Positions 20,696-31,262 of a stretch of DNA of 64,000 bases are shown here, in pieces. Position numbers and translations under genes: made by a program. How positions within the stretch are numbered: position 1 is the first letter of the stretch; the number at the start of each line of letters is the position of its first letter. The DNA is taken from assembly GCF_907165205.1 (NCBI RefSeq), contig NC_058192.1:35802001-35866000 (forward strand), written 5' to 3'. This DNA is from Coccinella septempunctata (Eukaryota > Arthropoda > Insecta > Coleoptera > Coccinellidae). The notes under the pieces were generated by a model. That model was not told the DNA's origin. It did not search any database and saw nothing but the letters and a program-made list of their open reading frames with translations.

Positions 20696-21000
20696 TTTCT
20701 ATCTGGACGGAATTGACTCGGATATAGTTTCATACTGGGTGGCGGTCTGTGTTACTGGATAATACTCAGTAGCGCTTGCCAAACGTTCTCCATCGAAGAA
20801 GAAGCTATGTTGCTCTGAGGAGGTCAAATGAGACCGCAGCATCGTCTTTTCTTCAATGGAGCGTACTCCATTGAGGGCCCTGACGCTGGAAAATTCATAC
20901 GTAACAATTGTTGTTATTTATATCAGCTGGTATTATGCATCTGAATTAATCCTTATTATTGTATTCATTGCCTCCCCGTTCAGGCGTAATCATTCTTGAA
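20695..21000 (-). pseudogene. Repeated coding-like module, unidentified (copy 2)
   Basis: The minus strand matches 7446-7790: TSSEQHSFFFDGERLASATE then YYPVTQTATQYETISESIP. It lacks an internal stretch of about 10 codons present in copy 1. A GGGGAGGCAATGAAT-containing repeat lies at its upstream end. It sits directly after the R4/Dong-like tail, so that element may have inserted into it. Confidence 0.4.
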
Positions 21001-21057
21001 TAATATTAGGAATATTGAATAATTTTCAGTTATTCCCGAATTTCAGCGTAATTTTGG

Positions 21058-22388
21058 TATATATGTTACGGCTAAAGATAGGTGTGAGCATAAACTTAAG
21101 ATTAGCCGGCTAAACTTAGGTTTATATTCGAGGATCGGCTAAAGTTCGATAAAATATTCATCCGCGTCAGGGCATTTCATCTTTAGCCGGCTAATGTGCA
21201 CATTACCCAAAACGGAACGGCTAAAAATGTATTCGATGGACACGCGGACAGGTGATGTATCATGAATGGTCGGATGGGAGAGGATGAAAGCACACGGCCA
21301 CTTTTTTGTTTAAATTTTTAGAATTGAAATATGCAAAAGATCATCGAATGTATTGGGGTTGTATTACATAACGCCCATGGGTTTTCAATTCTACATTTAA
21401 CGATTTATTTTCATCTGTTTAGGAGATTAATGCTCTTCAAACCGAGCCTCATTTGTGAAAAACCATAATATGACCCCACAATAAAATGAGATATTAGACA
21501 TAGAAAATTTTTTCCGTAAACAAAAGTATATTTTCCCTACCATTCAATAATTGGGTTTATGGAAAAATTACGAAATAGGAACTAATGTTGCAATTTCTTT
21601 CCAACCAATTCTTGCGCAAAAAAGAACAAAAAAAAAACTATGAACATGAACATAGTTGAAAACACTTTCTCTAGCTGATTTTGTTAAAAATTTCTTCCCG
21701 AGTCATTGAACATACGGGTTCCAAAATATGGCCTGTTGCCACCCTTGATGAATCATCCTGGGGTATCCCCCAGGATGATTCATCAGAGTTAACTCTATAA
21801 TCTTTGTGCCAAATAGTCCGGTTAACTACAAACAAGATTGGGCATTTCTACTTATATTTTTCTAGAATTCAACCTTTGGTATTTTGGTGAAGAAGTTTTT
21901 GTCTGCTCATTCAATTTCCCTCAAATTATGAATAATAACAAGATGAAAAATAATCATTAACACCTCAGTTTTCCCTCACACTCAAAATAGCATGTTATGA
22001 ATTTTGTCATCAAGCGTTCAGATTTTTAGATTCGTCAAAAAGAATTCGTTGAGACAAAGTTGAAACAAATATAATGTTCATTCTCATTTATCCAACTGCT
22101 CAACAGAATGTTTTTCTGCTATTAAAATATGTGAAATTCATACAAAAAATGCATTGCATTAATAGTTTGATTATACTCGTATCACTATTTCTTTATATTC
22201 TTTTAATTGCCGAAAATTTGCGCCCCTCAAGCCTTCTACATTTTTAGCCGATGGGATGTGGTTACACTTAAGTTTAGCCGGCTAAAGATAGAAGAAACTA
22301 ACATTAGCAAATACCCGAAGCTAAACCTAAGTTTAGCCGGCTAATCTTAAGTTTATGTTCACACCTATCTTTAGCCGTAACATATATA
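21058..22388. mobile_element. Long-TIR element, 1.33 kb, GTTACGGCTAAAG family (copy 1)
   Basis: Both ends read (TATA)TGTTACGGCTAAAGATAGGTG inward, with inverted copies of AGATTAGCCGGCTAAAC extending the TIR beyond 60 bp. The word GGCTAA recurs inside. Flanks are TA-rich, so a TA duplication is likely but not provable. There is no transposase; the interior is AT-rich. A second copy lies at 48845-50224. This copy carries a palindrome (GATGAATCATCC...GGATGATTCATC) at about 21748-21786 that copy 2 lacks in perfect form. Confidence 0.85.
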
Positions 22389-22570
22389 TAACTATGAAAA
22401 TGTTTGCAATTTATAAAGAATTGAATCGCCGAGGTCACCCCTTCGCTATTTTTGTGTGTGAATATTTGTCTGAATTCGTGAATATAAACAGCACATTACG
22501 AAGATTCAAAATAAAATCGAATCCTATCCTTACTAATCAGTTCAAATTTCGCCATTCGATCAATATCTTG

Positions 22571-23092
22571 ACCGGTGTGAACCTAGCAGATCGTTCGACG
22601 GAAACACTCGAACGCGAACAGCCGGAGGCTGAAATTTATTTGAAAATTATGTTACAGCATGCAATAGATATCAATAGAGAATGCATGGAGATCTCAGAGT
22701 TTTTGGAATATGAGTGTAACAATAGAAGGAGATGAAAAAACAATTAATCTTGAAAATTATTTCGAGGACTGGATGTTTTCATTCTCGAATATACGTGTTT
22801 CACTATAACAATATCACAAAAAAATCAGCGACTCGAAAAGGGATACAGGGGTGATCCGTCATCCCTTAAATTTGAAAAAACAATTAATCTTGAAAATTAT
22901 TTCGAGGACTGGATGTTTTCATTCTCGAATATACGTGTTTCACTATAACAATATCACAAAAAAATCAGCGACTCGAAAAGGGATACAGGGGTGATCCGTC
23001 ATCCCTTAAATTTCAAAAAATTCAACCCGGAAACTATTCGCCGGATCATAACCATATTTGGTATGTGAGATCGTTAACCATTTTTTGTGTGA
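22571..23092. mobile_element. Partial relative of the 141-bp-unit Foldback/Mutator-like element
   Basis: Starts ACCGGTGTGAACCTAGCAGA, the terminus of the 60369-63289 element. A unique stretch follows, then a 140-bp direct duplication (CAATTAATCTTGAAAATT at 22741 and 22881) and two stretches resembling the 141-bp unit (AATCAGCGACTCG, TCGTCATCCCTTAAATTT and CGGAAACTATTCGCCGG). The right end is missing at the MITE that begins at 23096. A 126-codon ORF (22355-22735) crosses its left boundary and is probably spurious. Confidence 0.65.
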
Positions 23093-23095
23093 TTA

Positions 23096-23460
23096 AGGTA
23101 AGCGTCCACTGGAGACGGGCCGGGCCGCAACGTGGCGGTAAGCATTATTGCGTACTGCATCCATTGAAGAAGGTTGGCCGGGTCACATCGACGGATTTTT
23201 GCTTTCAGTCGAGGCTGGGACAATCCTATTTTCATAAATAATCCGTCAATGCGTTGCTCTTGTCCCGCGTCTACTGAGATGGTACGGGAGTGAGAGCATC
23301 GCATCGACGGAGAAATACGCTCGCCGGGCAATCCGCTGACGGATTCCGTTGCGACGCGGCCCGATGCGTCTCTAGTGGACGCAGTTCAATATAAATGTTA
23401 GCAGGCGGATTTATCCGTTGTGGTGCGACCCGACCCGGCCCGCCTAGTGGACGCTTACCT
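23096..23460. mobile_element. MITE, 365 bp, AGGTAAGCGTCCACT termini
   Basis: Inverted ends AGGTAAGCGTCCACT, followed by inexact inverted GGGCCGGG words, flanked by TA on both sides (23094-23095, 23461-23462). The interior is GC-richer than the surroundings. No coding capacity. TA duplication suggests Tc1/mariner-type mobilisation, but a 3-bp site cannot be excluded. Confidence 0.7.
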
Positions 23461-23462
23461 TA

Positions 23463-24160
23463 CGCCTAACCTGAAAAATTTCCTTAACCAAAGGTTAACC
23501 TTCGATTGTAAACCGGACGTGCAGGTAATTTTGTTTTTCCAGGAGTGGATCAACTCATTAATGAAACTTAAAATGGCTATATATCTTTTCATCAACGCCG
23601 AACCGAAAAAAATTGTATAGATAAAAAGAGTTTCTTTCGACCTCAAGAATCTACTGTTGAAATATTTGTACGAGTCGAAGACTCACCCTGTATAGTGAAA
23701 TCATTTGTTCATCAAAAACTACCCCTACCAATACTTCGATTTTCATCTATCATGTCACCGAAGAAAGTGTAAAAATAACCGATGCAACAATCTCCCTTCT
23801 TTAGTCCCTCTGCCTTCTATATTCTAAATTCTAATTAAATGATTACAATGCGGGCCACCTTCTGACCACATAATAGATCAATCTACCTTTTGCTATTATA
23901 AAAAAATAAGTCTATTTCTTACAAAGCCTGCATATGGCAAGTCATATGGGTTCATCACCGATATCAAGTTTTTGAAGGTGCGCTTTAAGTCTGTAGTATT
24001 CCGAACAACAGATCCATCAAATTTCCTTCAGAAAAGAGAGTGAGAGATAGATAGAGACAGAGATACGGAGAGGGGGCAGATCCAAACTGAAGTACTAGCG
24101 CCGAATTGTATTCACCAACTTCAGTGAACTTCAATTCCGTTCATGAGGATGACAAAAAGA
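23463..24160. other. No gene recognised
   Basis: AT-rich. TCACCCTGTATA at about 23684 resembles the CAGGGTG terminus of the TA-flanked foldback families seen elsewhere here, so an old fragment may end there. A GAGA-rich stretch lies at 24036-24072. Confidence 0.35.
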
Positions 24161-24256
24161 ATCAAACAATAACAAAACGATCAATTATCGTATATCTTAT
24201 GCAATTGAAACGTAGGTCATCGATATTGGTTGAAGCAGTATTATCAATATTTTTAC

Positions 24257-24379
24257 CCTCCATCGAATAAGATTCATGATGATATCCGCCTAAAAAGGTC
24301 ATATCTGTTCCATTTGACCAAGTTCCGTCTCCCACTCCATAACCTTGATACGTATATGTTCCTCCACTTCCATAATAAC
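24257..24379 (-). CDS. Possible host exon, Gly/Tyr-rich
   Basis: The minus strand has a pyrimidine-rich acceptor (CTATTTTCAG) at 24380-24389, then 41 open codons starting GYYGSGGTYTYQGYG and including DGTWSNGTDMTFLGGYHH. A possible donor GTAAAA lies at 24251-24256; without splicing the frame runs to a stop at 24162. The composition (Gly, Tyr, polar) resembles low-complexity tails of RNA-binding proteins. This is the only frame in the window that does not look like a mobile element. I do not recognise the gene, and it could be fortuitous. Confidence 0.3.
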
Positions 24380-24679
24380 CTGAAAATAGAAGGATACTGA
24401 AAAATAACATTACATGTAGTGCTTCTTTTATAAAAAGCAGCACATTGTTATAAGGATTATAGACAACATAGCCAATCATTTCCCCATGCATTACTTACAT
24501 TACATGCATGTAAGGTCTCTGAAAATTACTCATATATTCAGCCTATTTATAGAAAATTTCTTGAGATCAATTCACGTTGAAGTTGATTCAATGAACCTTT
24601 CCCAACAAGCTAGAGATGTGTAGGCTGTTTTTGGTAAAACTAGACCAGATAGGGAAAAAGGTTGAAACGAGTCCTGGGC

Positions 24680-25315
24680 TCGATATTCATGAAAGGTATT
24701 GTCTACAGAATTTCGGTAAGAAAACGGCAGAAATTATTGCGTAAAAAATTTGCGGTATTGCTTTGCATATGTACCTATGCAACTGAACAAAAATTTTTAT
24801 AAAAATTCTTGGTATGCGCTTGCGCTTTCTAACAATTTGATTTGAATTTGACATGTTTATTCTAACCTCTAATATATCGTATGGTTTATGTGAAGACGCG
24901 TTATTCTCAAGAGTTCAAGAATATATTATATATTCATTATCATTCATTCCATTATTATTCCATTATATGGATTTAAATGAAACACTACTATTAATTGGTA
25001 TTGGCAGGAATCATTATTGCTGCCGTAATGTTGAGTTTCTTCAAAATGAAAACGGAAGAAATTAAGAATCTACCTAGAAAATGGTTTTCAAGAAGGGTAT
25101 CACATGGTTTGGGAATTTAAAAAATGGTAAATGAGGATTTTACTGTGGAAGATGCTGACTCATTTAGACATTTCTTCAGAATGAGCAAAGAAAAATTCGA
25201 TTGTTTATTGCAATTAATTGAAAAAGATATGGAAAGAGCTGAATTGCCAATGCAATACACAATATCAGCGAAACATAGGTCCTGCAGGCTGCAGGATATC
25301 GGTGAATGTAAGTAA
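24680..25315 (+). pseudogene. PIF/Harbinger transposase N-terminal fragment
   Basis: From about 25075 the plus strand reads RKWFSRRVSHG, then (after a frame change) NEDFTVEDADSFRHFFRMSK and EKFDCLLQLIEKDME. This is the N-terminal pattern of HARBI1-like transposases before the catalytic domain. The end GEC at 25307-25313 is followed by GTAAGT, a possible splice donor, then unrelated sequence. The DDE domain is absent. GGGCTCGATATTCATGAAAGG at about 24677 might be the element's terminus but has no partner here. Confidence 0.55.
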
Positions 25316-25359
25316 TCAATCTTTTTTTATGTTTTGAAGGTTAGAAATAACCTCGGAAA

Positions 25360-25584
25360 TAACATTACGTTTCCTGGCTACGTTCTTCTTTAGGCGCCGT
25401 CTTCTAGTTCTAGCGAAGGTTGGCGATGACTTCTGCAAACTATTCTCTAGATTGTGCCTTCCTTATCAATGATTGAAAATCTGAGCCTGTCCACTCTTTT
25501 ATATTCCTTAACCATGTCATCTGTCGCCAACCAGGACCCCGTTTGCCTCCAATCTTTCCTTCCATTATAAGCTGTAAAAGGTTA
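25360..25584 (-). pseudogene. RTE-like retrotransposon ORF C-terminal fragment, downstream part
   Basis: The minus strand reads LIMEGKIGGKRGPGWRQMTW and LRNIKEWTGSDFQSLIRKAQ, the basic C-terminal tail typical of RTE-type endonuclease-RT proteins of insects. The frame continues on the other side of the mariner (26876-27100, LRRMNMDRELLQIMKKRKTS and YLGHILRNGKY), so the mariner split it. Confidence 0.6.
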
Positions 25585-25586
25585 TA

Positions 25587-26873
25587 TTAGGTTGGGGAAA
25601 AAGAAATCCATTATTTTTACGTGAACTTCAAGACTTTATTTAACATGTTTTGCATTGTCCGATTTAGGTCAAATATGCACCATTTTGTTCTATAATTTGT
25701 TGCCATTTTAATGGTAGCTTCATTATGCCTCTCTCATAAAAGTCTTGGTCCTTATTAGCGAAAAACTCCAGCAATTGATTTTCACACTCTTCCCTTGATG
25801 CCAATTTCTTATCACTAAAAAAGTTTTGCAATGCAAGAAAAAGATGGTAATCGCTTGGTGCGAGGTCCGGACTGTATGGTGGATGCATCAAAACTTCCCA
25901 ACCAAGCTCCTGGGGTTTCTGACGAGTCACTATAGAAGTGTGTGGCCTGGCGTTGTCCTGATGGAACACGACACCTCTTCTGTTGGCCAATTCTGGCCGT
26001 TTCTGGTCAATTGCTCGCTTCAGACGGTCCAGTTGTTGACAATAGATGTCTGAATTTAATGTTTGGCCATATGGAAGCAACTCGTAATAAATGATTCCTT
26101 TCCAATCCCACCAAACGCAAAGCAGAACCTTCCTGGCCGTTAGTCCCGGTTTGGCCACCGTCTGAGCTGCTTCACCGCGCTTTGACCACGATCGCTTTCG
26201 CATAATGTTGTCGTATGTGACCCATTTCTCATCCCCAGTCACCATCCGTTTAAGAAATGGGCCGATTTCATTACGTTTGGCCAAGGCTTCGCAGATGGAA
26301 ATTCGATCCATCATGTTTTTTGGTGTTAATTGGTGTGGCACCCAAACATCAAGCTTTTTTTTAAACCCAGCTTTGTGCAAATGGTTTAAAACTGTTTTGT
26401 GGTCGATCTTTAACTCCTGGGCGATGCTACGACTACTAACATGCCGGTCCACTTCGATGATTTCAGTGACTTTGTCGACATTTTCGACGACGGGCCTGCC
26501 TGTGCGAGGGGCATCCTTAACGTCAAAAATACCCGAACGGAATCGACGAAACCAAAATTGCGCGTAATTAGCTGTTACAGTATCGGGACCATAAACACTA
26601 TTCACATTTTCAGCCGCCTGACTTGCATTTTCGCCCTTATCAAAGAAAAACTGTAAAATGTACCGAATTTTCTCTTTGTTGACTTCCATCTTTAACGCCG
26701 TGTAACTCAGAACTGAATGGACAAAACAAAAAACTGCAAACGAATTCTTTAAGTGCGAACTGTTACCTTGACAACGAGCATAAATTTGAAATTGTTTGAT
26801 CGATAATTTACGAGATATCGATCACTACAGCCATCTACCGAAAAAATAATGGATTTCTTTTTCCCCAACCTAA
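25587..26873 (-). mobile_element. Complete mariner element, 1287 bp
   Basis: Inverted repeats of about 32 bp start TTAGGTTGGGGAAAAAGAAA at both ends, and both copies are identical over that length. TA flanks each side (25585-25586, 26874-26875). The size is that of Mos1-type mariners. It carries one intact transposase frame. The insertion lies in an RTE-like fragment that reads on across it. Perfect TIRs and an open transposase suggest recent activity. Confidence 0.93.
25664..26689 (-). CDS. Mariner transposase, 341 aa, D,D34D
   Basis: Cut-and-paste DNA transposase acting on the flanking TIRs. N-terminal helix-turn-helix pair (KIRYILQFFFDKGENASQAA; second helix near 85-105, SIAQELKIDHKTVLNHLHKA). 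The linker motif WVPHQLT (116-122) is present. The catalytic triad is D153 (TGDEKWV), D245 (FHQDNARPH) and D280 (YSPDLAPSDYHLF), with exactly 34 residues between the last two. Length matches the family (about 345 aa). Start MEVNKEK lies 184 bp from the right TIR end. No disruption is visible, so it may be active. Subfamily (mellifera/irritans-like) is uncertain. Confidence 0.95.
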   Translation of the reverse strand: MEVNKEKIRYILQFFFDKGENASQAAENVNSVYGPDTVTANYAQFWFRRFRSGIFDVKDAPRTGRPVVENVDKVTEIIEVDRHVSSRSIAQELKIDHKTVLNHLHKAGFKKKLDVWVPHQLTPKNMMDRISICEALAKRNEIGPFLKRMVTGDEKWVTYDNIMRKRSWSKRGEAAQTVAKPGLTARKVLLCVWWDWKGIIYYELLPYGQTLNSDIYCQQLDRLKRAIDQKRPELANRRGVVFHQDNARPHTSIVTRQKPQELGWEVLMHPPYSPDLAPSDYHLFLALQNFFSDKKLASREECENQLLEFFANKDQDFYERGIMKLPLKWQQIIEQNGAYLT

Positions 26874-26875
26874 TA

Positions 26876-27100
26876 TTTTCCATTTCTGAGTATGTGCCCA
26901 AGATATGAAGTTTTACGCTTTTTCATTATTTGAAGCAGTTCTCGATCCATGTTCATTCTTCTCAGAACCTCCTCATTCCTAATGTGATCTGTCCACGGAA
27001 CTCTCAACATACGGCCTGATTTCATTATTGATCTTCATATTACGATGACGCGCATTTTCCTCCTGTTTTTGAAGTTCAGAATGACCGTCCAGAGTGTACT
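26876..27100 (-). pseudogene. RTE-like retrotransposon ORF C-terminal fragment, upstream part
   Basis: The minus strand reads NEEVLRRMNMDRELLQIMKK then TSYLGHILRNGKY, typical of the region before the basic tail of RTE-type proteins; it joins 25360-25584 if the mariner and one TA are removed. Upstream coding sequence is not recognisable, so only the protein's tail survives. Confidence 0.6.
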
Positions 27101-27109
27101 CATAAATAA

Positions 27110-28010
27110 TTTTGTTTCATTCTGACAGCCCTAGAACCCCACCTTCAAAAGGGGGTTGATCCTCAGGAATTATCAGACTCCTCCCGAAACTCTAAGAAAT
27201 GGTAACAGGCCTCAGGTGAAGCTGGATGCGTTTACAGTTTTTCGAATCGAGAATAGTACGCGCCTGTGCTCCGGTTATTCGTCTTTCATTTGGCATTTTC
27301 AGCGGACGTGGATGTGTTGCGATTTTCGAAGAAACAGAGAATTCCCAAACCTCTAAATCAGCTGATATTCCCTTCTCACCTCTCCCACTCAGTGCTTACG
27401 AAATTAGTAGTACGAGACTAGTAAGCCCAGCGATCTATCTTTTACCACCGAATCAATAAAAAAAAGTCATAGGCGAAAATAAAATCAATCAAGCAAATCA
27501 ATCCCCTTCATACACCTTAGTGATGTTTAGGTACTCCCGGTAGTTCAGTTTCAAGAAAGACTATTCCACCGCGGTCAATACCGTATGTCTGATATCAATT
27601 CTGCAGTCTGTTAATTTTTTCCCTTATTTAGAATAGATTGCCGAAGCGAATAATAAGCTATATGCAAGGAAGGATAGAGTGACTTCTTACCAAGGATTAT
27701 AAATAAGGGTTTGTAATCTATAATTTTATACGTTTTTTTTCCTATTCAGAATATTTTACGGATTTCTACTCCGGGAGATATACCAGTTCAAAACAGATGG
27801 TCAGAGAAATTGATGGATGGAGTAAATAGAGGGATGAATATAATATCCTGACATAATTTTTTTTTTTTCATACTGAAAGCCCTAGAGCTCCAATTCCAAG
27901 GATTAAAATGAACCACCACTATTCTGTAGACGATGGAGAGCATGTTCCTCATATTTGTTCGAATATGTAGAACGACTGGCCAATAAAATTGATAGAGAAA
28001 TGTATCAGAT
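27110..28010. other. No gene recognised; recurrent CTGACAGCCCTAGA phrase
   Basis: CTGACAGCCCTAGAACC (about 27122), CTGAAAGCCCTAGAGC (about 27874) and, just beyond, CTGACAGCCCTGGAGC (about 28038) are variants of one phrase, perhaps relics of a repeat family. A 77-codon ORF ends at 27459 close to AATAAA, but without recognisable domains. Confidence 0.35.
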
Positions 28011-28705
28011 TTACTCAGAAAAATTTCTATTTCTTTCTGACAGCCCTGGAGCATTGAAATATTCTTTTTTTTTCTTGGACAAAAGAGAATTATACTGTTT
28101 CTTCAAAATTGAATACGTGACCTTATATTCAGGCTTAGCAAATATAACTGTGTGTAGTTTGTCCAAAACACCCTTGAGTTCTTTAATTTCCTTGGAATAT
28201 TTAAAATCTCTTTTTGATGGAGATAATCTACTTGTGAGCTTAGGAAAACACCGATCAAAATATTCCAAGTAGCGTTCGTGAAAAACATTCCAGAGTTGGT
28301 TAGGATCAAGCTGACTGGCATAAATGTCGTCCCATACGGCATATGAAAGTTCCTGGAGAAAATTGCCACAGGATTTCTCATTGATGAAACGTTTTCTGAT
28401 TTTTCTATTACGTAATACATTATCTGAATTTAAACCAAGATTGGAGATTAATTTAAGTCCCGAATGGTCACTTATATGGTATTCGATAACTTCAGTCTTG
28501 CCAGCAACTGAGGTCAATACATTGTCCATGCAGGAGCCAGACGCTGGACGAGTAGGTGCAAAGTTAGTAACATTGACATGGAAGTTCTCCAATAAGGATA
28601 AGAACTCCATTTTATCAGTGGAACTCGATAAAATATTAATATTGAAGTCGACTAACAGAATGTATTGTGACGTGGCAGATTTTGCTCCGCCACGAAAAGG
28701 AAATT
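28011..28705 (-). pseudogene. Non-LTR retrotransposon endonuclease-to-RT linker fragment
   Basis: The minus strand reads YILLVDFNINIL (endonuclease GDFN block with G changed to V), NFHVNVTNFAPTRP, VIEYHISDHSGLKLI (the SDH block) and a linker rich in Lys and Tyr (LKKQYNSLLSKKKKEYF). The RT domain is absent. The N-terminal endonuclease piece of a similar element lies at 30860-31257, same strand, so the two may be one element split by the LTR/PBS-like insertion between them. Confidence 0.6.
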
Positions 28706-30567
28706 TATTCACCTATACTTGCATAATAAGACCTATCAACCGAAATATTTTCGAAGAAAACCGTTATGTTATCATAGGGGATCTTTACCGATTGATATTA
28801 TGTCATTGTTTTCCACCAACCAGTCCCATATTTGTGGCTGAAACCGTATATGTCTTTTGTTTTCGGAGTTCATATATTTTGAAATTCTTTCCATTCAACC
28901 GTTCTTTTTCTGACTCGAAAAAGGTCTTCCAACTTGTTCCGTTCTTCCTTCTCTTCAGTTGTTTCCGTCTCTTTCCGAGCCAGCTAATTGACCGAACAAT
29001 TTCAGTATATCCAATGGAGAGATGAGTTACCCATAGTGGGACAAATTTTCCGAGGAGAGGGGTACTCTTCGAGCCCTGCGCTGGAGGTCGAGTTGAGATC
29101 TAGGTGCCAAGAAAATTGTGTAAGTTGTTTTACCGTGCAGTACAGTTATAATTACAACAAGTTTGAAAGTTTAAGGCAAGCCACTCGTAACATTTTTTAT
29201 CCCTTCCGTAGTGCATACCGGGAGAGACATTTTCATTATTTTCCGCTCTCTTTAGTCCGTTGGACTGGCTTAAAATACCTACCTACCGTTTAAACTTGAA
29301 CTCGAACTAGTTATTGGAGGCTGTGTAGTGCCGGTTTCCGCGACCGTTCGTCCGCGATTGGGTCCCAGGAGGAATTGGTGTTCTTACCGTATTTTTGGTG
29401 ATTATTTGGTTAATATTGCCGACTTCCGACCGATCAAGTTACAGGTTGACAGCTTCTTCCGACCTGCTGTCTGACTGGCAGCCATTTTGAGGGTCACAGA
29501 GAGAGAGGGACATAATGCACTGTAAGGGTACGTACATACCGAAGATGCATGGATGTGCGCGGTGGAGGTCGCGGTCGCGGACGAGGTTTACATCGATGCC
29601 TGGCAGTACATGTCGAAGATGCTTTCTTTTCAGTCAAAGCTCATAAACGAACTGAAAAATAAATACGTTACCCTGGTGAACGTCACGTGATTTGAAGATC
29701 GCCAATAAGCGTGCAAGGTACCTCGCGGCAATAGCTCGATCGCCATATAAAATCAAACTATTTTGTTCTGCGATCGACATCGCTGTAAACAGCGATGATA
29801 AGCGGCGAGAGTGAACGGGTGAAACATCCTTGATATGAACAGTCTCATTAGAATATGAAGGTTTGTTTTGACATCGATGTAACGATCGCGACCGCGACCT
29901 CCACCGCGCTCATCCATGCATCTTCGGTATGTACGTACCCTAATTGCACTGAGACCAGCCACGGTACCGACTTCCGCCGACAGAGGGTAACAGAGATTAA
30001 GAGAGAGAGAAAGTGAGAGAGAGCCAGGGTGCACTGCCATTGGACTGAGACCAGCCACTGTACCGATTTCCGCCGACTTAGGGAGTGACTTGCCAGGATT
30101 TCAAAAGTTAACCGTAATTACCGTCTATTTCCACCGTACTCCACTGGATTGACCGTACAAAATTAAACCGTATTTACCGTCTATTGCAACCGTATTTTCC
30201 TGGAGAGACCGTATTTCATCAGCCGCCCCCACACCGACCAGGCCGCCAGTTGACATCAACATTTGTTATTACTTGTACATTTCTCTATATAATTTAATCC
30301 AGTAGGAATAAAGTACTGAACGTTTATTTTGTTGCCAGTTATTTTTGCCAGTGAGAGACAGTTCCCTAAATCAGTTAGAGCTAGATTTTCGTCAGAAGAG
30401 GTAGGTACTCTTTTTGAACGATTAAAAACCGTCAGAAAGCAGTGACCAAAAGATGCTACCACCCTAGTTTTCACTGCTACCCTTCTCCACTGATCATTCA
30501 AGTCTACCCGGGCTCTCTATTCTTTGGAGATTCTGTGAGAAACGTGGGGCTCCACTGATTGCCCCAC
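28673..30567 (+). mobile_element. Putative LTR followed by a primer-binding site
   Basis: The segment begins TGTGACGTGGCAG within the split endonuclease fragment. It has CTCTATATAATTTAATCC and AATAAAG near 30284-30313 and ends GCCCCAC, immediately followed by TGGCGCCCGAGCCAAGG (30568-30584), a primer-binding-like sequence related to those at 5574-5594 and 39802-39819. Removing the MITE at 29526-29940 leaves about 1.5 kb. No partner LTR or target duplication is found, so boundaries are inferred. Direct repeats of CTGAGACCAGCCAC lie at 29949 and 30047. Confidence 0.3.
29526..29940. mobile_element. PIF/Harbinger-like MITE, 415 bp (copy 2)
   Basis: The same termini as the 8489-8896 copy (GGGTACGTACATACCGAAG inward), with TAA flanks at 29523-29525 and 29941-29943. 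Internal GGTCGCGGTCGCG and ATCGATGTAA words agree, but the middle is inverted relative to copy 1 in places. Non-coding. Confidence 0.85.
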
Positions 30568-30844
30568 TGGCGCCCGAGCCAAGGTAAGGAGCGTCCAGGG
30601 TGAGAGAAAAAGCCCATCACAGTATTCAACCTTCTCTGTGGCGCATCGTTCAAGAACTGCTCTGAGCTGTGCAAGAAATACACCCACATCAGCAAGTGGT
30701 GCAGGGCTTATAAATACACACAATGAGCAACTTGCGACATTTCAATTTTAGTTGAACAGCATAACATTCGAAAACATTAGATAGGTATATTTAGTGAACT
30801 ATAGTCTGGCCTTTCAGTTCATTTAAATTTAGTCTTACCATAAA
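30568..30844 (+). other. Leader after the primer-binding-like site
   Basis: Sequence following TGGCGCCCGAGCC: no gag frame is recognised before the endonuclease fragment begins, so if this is an LTR retrotransposon its body is almost wholly deleted. Confidence 0.3.
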
Positions 30845-30996
30845 TGGCACATCCCCCATGACGGCCCCTCGAACGACTGAAATTTGATACTAGTTCATAA
30901 CCACTGAATTGATATGTTTTTGGCACATCCCCCATGACGGCCCCTCGAACGACTGAAATTTGATACTAGTTCATAACCACTGAATTGATATGTTTT
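30845..30996. repeat. Exact 76-bp tandem duplication
   Basis: TGGCACATCCCCCATGACGG begins at 30845 and again at 30921, and the two units are identical. The duplicated segment is the 3' end of the endonuclease fragment on the minus strand. Perfect identity suggests a recent slippage event. Confidence 0.9.
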
Positions 30997-31257
30997 TAGT
31001 TTCTCAATACACTTCCAGTGTTCAGTTATTGCTATCACGTCTGCTTCCTCTTGATTTATCATCAGTTGTAGACCATTGTAGGCTGTACCCAGGGATTGAA
31101 CATTTTGAACCAGTAAACAAAAACGCCCACCTGGCTCTGATCTTGGGAGTGGCATAACGAACCTAAGTTGCGTCCTTGAGTTCGTTATTATATTTAAGTT
31201 TGTAATAGCGCATTGGATAGCATTTGTTTTGAAATTTCCAATGAAATGGCAAACCAA
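30895..31257 (-). pseudogene. Non-LTR retrotransposon endonuclease N-terminal fragment
   Basis: The minus strand reads LLVQNVQSLGTAYNGLQLMI, then EADVIAITEHWKCIEKL, GYELVSNFSRSRGRHGG. These are the first endonuclease blocks (substrate-binding Asn; the TEHW catalytic Glu). The frame ends in the 76-bp duplication. Probably the upstream half of the 28011-28705 fragment. Confidence 0.65.
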
Positions 31258-31262
31258 AGTAA

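Noticed and set aside
22355..22735. 126-codon ORF as a gene
   Set aside because: It starts in the terminal repeat of the 1.33-kb element and crosses into the terminus of another element; no known domain.
27226..27459. 77-codon ORF ending near AATAAA as a small gene
   Set aside because: No homology that I recognise, no promoter or splice evidence; chance is likely in this region.
28324..29025. 233-codon plus-strand ORF
   Set aside because: Its first half is the antisense of the endonuclease fragment, and the rest has no recognisable motif.
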